Source: Alteromonadaceae bacterium UBA2620
Lineage (GTDB): Bacteria; Pseudomonadota; Gammaproteobacteria; Enterobacterales; Alteromonadaceae
Length of the DNA stretch: 35,968 nt
Assembly (NCBI GenBank): GCA_002339125.1
Contig: DDJQ01000074.1
Location: forward strand, 1-35,968
Direction of reading: 5' to 3'
The notes beneath the pieces are model-generated. The model searched no databases. It worked only from the letters and a program-made list of their open reading frames with translations, and had not been told where the DNA came from. A program made the translations under genes and the position numbers. Shown one piece after another: positions 31,397 through 35,968 of the stretch. Positions within the stretch are counted from its first letter, which is position 1; each line of letters begins with the position of its first letter.

Positions 31397-31976
31397 GCGC
31401 AAACAATGCCCTAATTGTGGTTACCCTGTACAAACCTGCCTCTGCCATGCAGTTCAACCGGTTACTAACTATACCGAAGTAATCATCCTGCAACATCCCA
31501 AAGAATCACGGCATGCTAAAAACACGGTACGGCTGCTTAACCTGGCACTGTCAAACATCACCGTTATCAGGGGCAAACTGGCTGTCGATTTTACTGAACT
31601 TGAGCAGTACCTGAGGGCCGATCCGAAACCAACGGCGGTGTTTTACCCTGCAGAGCAAAGTACCGAGTTCTCCCACGGTGCTGAAAAGGCTTCAGCTCGC
31701 ATCAAACGTGCGATTTTTATCGATGCCAGTTGGAAGCAGGCCTACGGTATCTGGCAGAATAATGCCTGGCTTAACCGGTATCCGTTTTTTAAATTGCCAC
31801 TGCACCAGAGTGGTCAGTATACAATTCGCAATTCTGACCTGGAATACAGTTTTTCTACGTTGGAGGCAGTGGCCTATACCCTGGCGTCTTTAGAACAACT
31901 CGATCCGGCACCACTGCTCAGATTGCTCAATACGCTTACTGCCCAATGGCAGCGTTTTCTCCCGCAGCGGGATTAA
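31395..31976 (+). CDS. DTW-domain protein, TapT-type tRNA acp transferase
   Basis: The 193-residue protein has a zinc-like CPNCGYPVQTCLC at its N-terminus and the DTW-family segments LQHPKE, YPAEQST, FIDASWKQAYGIW and SDLEYSFSTLEAVAYTLASLE. E. coli TapT (YfiP) adds 3-amino-3-carboxypropyl to uridine 47 of tRNA from SAM; this protein is related. The ATG at 31395 gives the expected N-terminus, and longer frames add unrelated residues. Read divergently from the ATL gene with overlapping starts. Confidence 0.85.
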   Translation: MRKQCPNCGYPVQTCLCHAVQPVTNYTEVIILQHPKESRHAKNTVRLLNLALSNITVIRGKLAVDFTELEQYLRADPKPTAVFYPAEQSTEFSHGAEKASARIKRAIFIDASWKQAYGIWQNNAWLNRYPFFKLPLHQSGQYTIRNSDLEYSFSTLEAVAYTLASLEQLDPAPLLRLLNTLTAQWQRFLPQRD

Positions 31977-31986
31977 TGCCAATCAA

Positions 31987-32592
31987 TTAGTCTTTGTTCT
32001 GCATTGGCATATAGCCGCGATGCTCCTCTACCATCGACAACCAACGGCGGATAGCCGGGTACTCATCGAGCAAAATGCCCGCCTCATGAGATACATGAGT
32101 ATAGGCATACAGTGATATATCAGCCAGCGTCATCTGATCGCCAATCAGGAAGACTGTTTGCATTAGCTGCTGTTCCATTACCGCTAAGGCTTTATGACCG
32201 GCCCGTTGCTTGAGTTCATATTCTTGCTGGCGCTCAGCAGGAAGACCAAGGTATATGTTTATAAAGCGCGCTACCGCAATGGCAGGCTCATGCGTATATT
32301 GTTCAAAGAACTGCCACTGTAGCATTTTAGCCAGTTCAAATTCGGTGGAGGGGATAAATGCGCTACCGGCGGCCAGATAATTCAGAATAGCATTTGACTC
32401 GCTCAGGCATCGGCCATCACTGAGTTCGAGTAATGGGATCTTGCCGACCGGATTAAGCTGTTTAAACGCATCGGTCTGCGTTTCACCGTTTAAAATATCA
32501 ACTTCTTTCCATTCGCACTGCTTGCCCAATAATCCTAACAGCAACTGGATTTTGTAACAGTTGCCCGAGCGGCTGTCACCGTACACTTTCAT
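31987..32592 (-). CDS. Glutathione S-transferase family protein
   Basis: The 201-residue protein has an N-terminal thioredoxin-like domain (KVYGDSRSGNCYKIQLLLGLLG, NPVGKIPLLELSDGRCLSESNAILNYLA, with the Glu-Ser glutathione site) and a helical C-terminal domain (MTLADISLYAYTHVS). It is probably cytosolic and acts with glutathione on electrophiles. It follows the membrane-protein gene by 13 bases on the same strand, so the two may share a transcript. Confidence 0.93.
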   Translation of the reverse strand: MKVYGDSRSGNCYKIQLLLGLLGKQCEWKEVDILNGETQTDAFKQLNPVGKIPLLELSDGRCLSESNAILNYLAAGSAFIPSTEFELAKMLQWQFFEQYTHEPAIAVARFINIYLGLPAERQQEYELKQRAGHKALAVMEQQLMQTVFLIGDQMTLADISLYAYTHVSHEAGILLDEYPAIRRWLSMVEEHRGYMPMQNKD

Positions 32593-32605
32593 TTTACTAA
32601 CTTCC

Positions 32606-33550
32606 CTAAATTAACCACCACATAAGCACCAAAAAACAGCAAGGTAGACCGGTCGACATAATAATTACTTTTGTATTTACGGGCCCATCTTTTGGCCAGC
32701 AACGATGTTGTCTTAAGTCTTCAAGTTGCTGATTAAGTTGGTACAGCACATCTCCCGAAACCGCTCCGGGATTATCTTTGCCGTTCATAATCAGACTGGC
32801 AAGCTGCCCTTCTATTTGCTGAATACTCTGGTTGCGATGCCTACGCATCAGAAAAACTGTTTTGAATACTGGTAGAAACAGCAGAACGATCATAAATGCC
32901 GTCGTCGCTGACAGAATTAAACCATCTATAAATGGCACCGATTTACCAATCCAGAATACAGGTATCAACAGCAACATAAACAGCGAAAATATCACATTGC
33001 TGACACCCAGGTCACAAATGGGCTTGCAGTAGCAAAAGTGCTGGTGGATATTCGGCAGCACCAAGCGCTTATAAAGATAATGCGTGAATGACGCTGATTG
33101 GATAAGGAACAAAAACAGGAAAAACCAGAAAGGCACGGCGATAACATTAAGCAGCAGTACTGAGAATGGCTGATTAAAGGCCAGAAGATCTTCGCTGATC
33201 AGATACACCAGGGTAATTGCGATAGACAGCGTTGCAGCCAGAATAACATGGCGTATCAGCTTTTTTTCCAGCGTTTTCATGTGCTGGCGGTATTGCGACA
33301 GTTGATTGGTCTGAACCAGAAAATCGGCAATCCGTTTACCGGACCGTCGGTGCAATATCCGTAATGCCAGCCATAAATAACCGATGATCAGCGGCATACC
33401 CAGCGCCGCGTTGAAATCACGCTGGGAGCGTTCGTCTGTTATGCTGCGGTAATCCAACGACCCGGTCAGGTAACAGGCGGTAAAACAGGCTAAGACAAAC
33501 AGAAGCGGCAACATCCAGACATGCAGCACTGCGTTTTTGTTATTTTTCAT
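32606..33550 (-). CDS. Unknown multi-pass membrane protein
   Basis: The 314-residue protein is not recognised. It has about seven hydrophobic segments, among them LLFVLACFTACYLTG, ILAATLSIAITLVYLI, VLLLNVIAVPFWFFLFLFLI, VIFSLFMLLLIPVFWIG and a C-terminal GLPCCFLVLMWWLI. A soluble stretch QSIQQIEGQLASLIMNGKDNPG lies before the last segment. It should sit in the inner membrane. The start follows GGCAG weakly. Confidence 0.72.
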   Translation of the reverse strand: MKNNKNAVLHVWMLPLLFVLACFTACYLTGSLDYRSITDERSQRDFNAALGMPLIIGYLWLALRILHRRSGKRIADFLVQTNQLSQYRQHMKTLEKKLIRHVILAATLSIAITLVYLISEDLLAFNQPFSVLLLNVIAVPFWFFLFLFLIQSASFTHYLYKRLVLPNIHQHFCYCKPICDLGVSNVIFSLFMLLLIPVFWIGKSVPFIDGLILSATTAFMIVLLFLPVFKTVFLMRRHRNQSIQQIEGQLASLIMNGKDNPGAVSGDVLYQLNQQLEDLRQHRCWPKDGPVNTKVIIMSTGLPCCFLVLMWWLI

Positions 33551-33567
33551 CTGCCTTCTAACTAAAT

Positions 33568-33606
33568 AATGTATTGCGTTGCAAAGTCAATGCGACGCAA
33601 TACATT
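33568..33606. repeat. Perfect 12-bp inverted repeat
   Basis: AATGTATTGCGT (33568-33579) and ACGCAATACATT (33595-33606) are exact inverted copies with a 15-base spacer, in the gap between the membrane-protein start and the VOC stop. No T-run follows, so it is not a typical terminator; it could be an operator or transcript end. Confidence 0.75.
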
Positions 33607-33646
33607 ACCTTATGCAGCACTGTGATGGTAGCTTTTATGAAAGCGT

Positions 33647-34000
33647 TTACTTATCGCTCCACACTGCAAACTCGTTACCGCTCGGCTCGGTAAAATGAAA
33701 GCGTCTGCCACCGGGAAAATCGAATATCGGTTTTATAATAGTGCCGCCATTAGCCTCTATACGCTGCTGAGTTGTGGCTAAGTCCGGGCTGTAAAATACC
33801 AGTAATGCCGCACCATTAGCAGTGACGGAAGCAAGTTCCGACTGATACAACCCGCCTACGATGCCTTTGTCATGAAACTCCACATAAGCCGGGCCGTAAT
33901 CAGTGAAGGTCCAGTTAAATACCGCCGCAAAGAATGCTTTAGTAGCTGGCAAATCCCGGCAGGGCAGCTCCACGTAATTAATCAGGGTGTCTTTGCTCAC
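33647..34000 (-). CDS. VOC/glyoxalase-family protein
   Basis: The 117-residue protein has the single-module VOC pattern: YVELPCRDLPATKAFFAAVFNWTFTDYGPAYVEF and FHFTEPSGNEFAVWSDK. It may be a metal-dependent ligand-binding or isomerase/resistance protein; no substrate is clear. Start is a GTG whose last two bases are the first two of the GFA gene's TGA, so the two genes overlap by 4 bases and are translationally coupled. Confidence 0.9.
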   Translation of the reverse strand: MSKDTLINYVELPCRDLPATKAFFAAVFNWTFTDYGPAYVEFHDKGIVGGLYQSELASVTANGAALLVFYSPDLATTQQRIEANGGTIIKPIFDFPGGRRFHFTEPSGNEFAVWSDK

Positions 34001-34419
34001 GGTTTCTCTCCGGTAGCCGCTGCAAAGACTTCTGCGCCAGTCATATTGGTGGTTTGCTCGGCAAAGTGATAATAGTGCGGTTTACTGTCGATAAAAATCT
34101 GATGAGACAGCACCATGTCCTGCTGCTGGGCAAACAACCCAACGGGCACATAGTGAGCGTGACCGTCTTTTAGTTTATAAAAGAGGTGAGTGCCGCATTG
34201 CTGGCAGAAAACCCGCTCAGCCCACTCTGAGGAATCGTAATGGCCAACATTGTTGCCAGTTAGGCTAACCTGCTCAGACTCGATGGCTAAAAAAGGGCCT
34301 CCCGACCACTTTCGGCAGGTATTACAATGACAAGCGCCTATTTCCATAGACTTAGGTACAACGGTTAAGCTGGTGTCGCCGCACAGGCAACGGGTGGTTA
34401 ATGGCTCGGGGTTACTCAT
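33997..34419 (-). CDS. GFA/CENP-V zinc-binding family protein
   Basis: The 140-residue GFA-domain protein has the zinc cysteines CLCGDT, CHCNTCRKWSG and CQQCGTHLFY. Family members include glutathione-dependent formaldehyde-activating enzyme; most relatives have no tested activity. It is the first of two coupled genes with the VOC protein. Confidence 0.9.
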   Translation of the reverse strand: MSNPEPLTTRCLCGDTSLTVVPKSMEIGACHCNTCRKWSGGPFLAIESEQVSLTGNNVGHYDSSEWAERVFCQQCGTHLFYKLKDGHAHYVPVGLFAQQQDMVLSHQIFIDSKPHYYHFAEQTTNMTGAEVFAAATGEKP

Positions 34420-34587
34420 TTAATCATCTCCTTGTTGAATGAGTTTTACTCTCGGTACGTTATTCAACACCACTCAACACCTGGCTTTTGCCATGATGAC
34501 AACCTTTGAATAATCTTAAAATACACTAAAAACTGTATACTTATACAGTTATTATTTCAATTCAGATTTTACATTTATTCCAGGTAT

Positions 34588-34611
34588 AAAAAAACCCGGA
34601 CAATGCCCGGG
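34588..34611 (-). terminator. Terminator of the atp operon
   Basis: On the minus strand CCCGG and CCGGG pair around a 7-base loop and are followed by seven T. It lies 25 bases past the atpC stop and ends the ATP synthase operon. Confidence 0.85.
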
Positions 34612-34635
34612 CTTTTAGATAATGCTTATAACGAT

Positions 34636-35049
34636 TTACTTACGCAGTTTTTGAATTAATCGTAACTGGGCAATTGCTTCGGCTAGCTCTAATGCAGCTT
34701 CGGCGTAATCAAAATCAGCACCTGGATTGGCGATGTGCTCTTCTGCACGTCGTTTAGCTTCTTCAGCAGCTTGTTCATCCAAGTCTTCTGCTCTTACTGC
34801 CGTATCGGCCAGAACAGTTACACTGCCAGGTTGTACTTCAAGTACACCACCAGCAACATAAATAACTTCTTCTTCACCGTGCTGTTTAACCAAACGCACC
34901 ATGCCAGGCTTAATTGCAGTGATCAGAGGCGCGTGGCCAGGGTAGATACCCAGTTCACCTTCGCTTCCTGTCACCTGCATTGTTTCAACGAGACCAGAAA
35001 AGATAGACTTTTCTGCGCTTACTACATCCAGATGAACTGTCATTGCCAT
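34636..35049 (-). CDS. atpC: F-type ATP synthase epsilon subunit
   Basis: The 137-residue epsilon subunit of the F1 stalk couples and inhibits rotation. It shows MTVHLDVVSAEKSIFSGLVETMQVTGSEGELGIYPGHAPLITAIKPGMVRL and a helical C-terminal AEDLDEQAAEEAKRRAEEHI. Length and termini are normal for gammaproteobacteria. It is the last gene of the operon, 79 bases after atpD, followed by a terminator. Confidence 0.98.
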   Translation of the reverse strand: MAMTVHLDVVSAEKSIFSGLVETMQVTGSEGELGIYPGHAPLITAIKPGMVRLVKQHGEEEVIYVAGGVLEVQPGSVTVLADTAVRAEDLDEQAAEEAKRRAEEHIANPGADFDYAEAALELAEAIAQLRLIQKLRK

Positions 35050-35128
35050 AATAACCTCCTGATAGGTACGTAAAGCCTTGCCTGAATTCGACCGACCACT
35101 TAACAGAGCCGGCCGGTTTCAAACAGGC

Positions 35129-35968
35129 TTATTTTTTGGCTTTTTCCAGCGCTTCGTCGATAGAACCAACCATGTAAAAAGCTTGCTCTGGCAGGTGGTC
35201 ATACTCACCTTCCAGAATACCTTTAAAGCCACTGATGGTGTCTTTCAGAGAAACGTATTTACCTGGAGAACCAGTGAATACTTCTGCTACGAAGAACGGC
35301 TGAGACAGGAAGCGCTGAATTTTACGCGCGCGTGTTACAACCAGTTTATCTTCGTCAGACAGTTCGTCCATACCCAGAATCGCGATGATATCTTTCAGCT
35401 CTTTATAGCGCTGCAGTACCGTTTGAACGCCACGAGCAGTCTCGTAATGTTCCTGACCGATTACCAGTGGATCCAGCTGACGTGAAGTTGAATCCAGTGG
35501 GTCTACCGCAGGGTAGATACCTAAAGACGCGATATCACGCGACAGTACTACCGTTGCATCCAAGTGAGCAAAGGTGGTAGCTGGTGACGGGTCAGTCAAG
35601 TCATCGGCTGGTACGTATACCGCCTGGATTGACGTGATTGAACCAGTCTTGGTAGAGGCGATACGCTCCTGCAGAACACCCATCTCTTCAGCCAGTGTAG
35701 GCTGATAACCTACCGCTGAAGGCATACGGCCTAACAGTGCGGATACCTCGGTACCGGCCAGTGTATAACGGTAGATGTTATCTACGAAGAACAGTACGTC
35801 GCGACCTTCGTCACGGAACTTCTCTGCCATCGTCAGACCCGTCAGAGCAACACGTAAACGGTTACCTGGTGGCTCGTTCATCTGACCGTATACCAGTGAT
35901 ACTTTGTCCAGAACGTTTGAATCGTTCATTTCGTGATAGAAGTCGTTACCCTCACGAGTACGCTCACC
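35129..35968 (-). CDS. atpD: F-type ATP synthase beta subunit (5' end beyond window)
   Basis: The frame runs to the window edge, so only the C-terminal 279 codons are present. It shows GERTREGNDFYHEM, RVALTGLTMAEKFRDEGRDVLFFVDNIYRYTLAGTEVSALLGRMPSAVGYQP and DDLTDPSPATTFAHLDATVVLSR, the nucleotide-binding and catalytic body of AtpD, and ends SIDEALEKAKK. The Walker A segment lies outside the window. It catalyses ATP synthesis in the F1 head at the inner membrane. Confidence 0.98.
   Translation of the reverse strand, partial: GERTREGNDFYHEMNDSNVLDKVSLVYGQMNEPPGNRLRVALTGLTMAEKFRDEGRDVLFFVDNIYRYTLAGTEVSALLGRMPSAVGYQPTLAEEMGVLQERIASTKTGSITSIQAVYVPADDLTDPSPATTFAHLDATVVLSRDIASLGIYPAVDPLDSTSRQLDPLVIGQEHYETARGVQTVLQRYKELKDIIAILGMDELSDEDKLVVTRARKIQRFLSQPFFVAEVFTGSPGKYVSLKDTISGFKGILEGEYDHLPEQAFYMVGSIDEALEKAKK

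Noticed and set aside
34735..35485. Plus-strand open frames over atpC and atpD
   Set aside because: They are shadows of highly conserved ATP synthase genes on the other strand.

Overview
The window looks like a gammaproteobacterial chromosome, most likely an Alteromonadales relative. The right edge carries F-type ATP synthase beta and epsilon genes whose proteins closely resemble the enterobacterial and alteromonad form. The right half also holds a large TonB-dependent receptor, an HD-GYP/DUF3391 regulator and a DUF1439 lipoprotein. The assignment rests on remembered family resemblance, not on a search.

The left part, about 1 to 22,000, is an accessory island. Its left edge is a decayed tRNA-Leu(CAA) with its own terminator. 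Then come: an orphan fragment of a DarG-type antitoxin split by a complete IS1595-family element with an 8-bp target duplication; a type I restriction-modification operon read leftward (XRE regulator, hsdR, hsdM, hsdS) that continues into an AAA ATPase gene and a putative PD-(D/E)XK nuclease gene; a DUF927 ATPase with an AlpA regulator (phage-satellite type); an XRE gene; an AAA/DUF4143 ATPase behind two large palindromes; and a four-gene leftward operon hipB-hipA-SEC-C protein-acidic coiled-coil protein. A second HipA/HipB pair with reversed gene order follows, then an IS3-family remnant and a third hipB with a decayed hipA. Two related sequences, at 18939-18989 and 21351-21411, bracket the second HipA locus. 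No integrase gene is visible.

From about 22,150 rightward the window looks like ordinary core chromosome: a LysR regulator divergent from an NADP-dependent oxidoreductase, an ElaA-type acetyltransferase, a TonB-dependent receptor, two small exported proteins, an OmpA-family lipoprotein, an HD-GYP protein, an alkyltransferase-like protein divergent from a DTW-domain tRNA-modification enzyme, a glutathione S-transferase, a membrane protein, a GFA/VOC gene pair, and atpC-atpD.

The island is a defence and toxin-antitoxin cluster. Nearly every regulatory gene in it has a perfect or near-perfect inverted repeat in front of it or its operon, which suggests several independently autoregulated modules. 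The most interesting candidates for undescribed systems are the ATPase-nuclease pair inside the hsd operon and the SEC-C/coiled-coil pair attached to hipBA.
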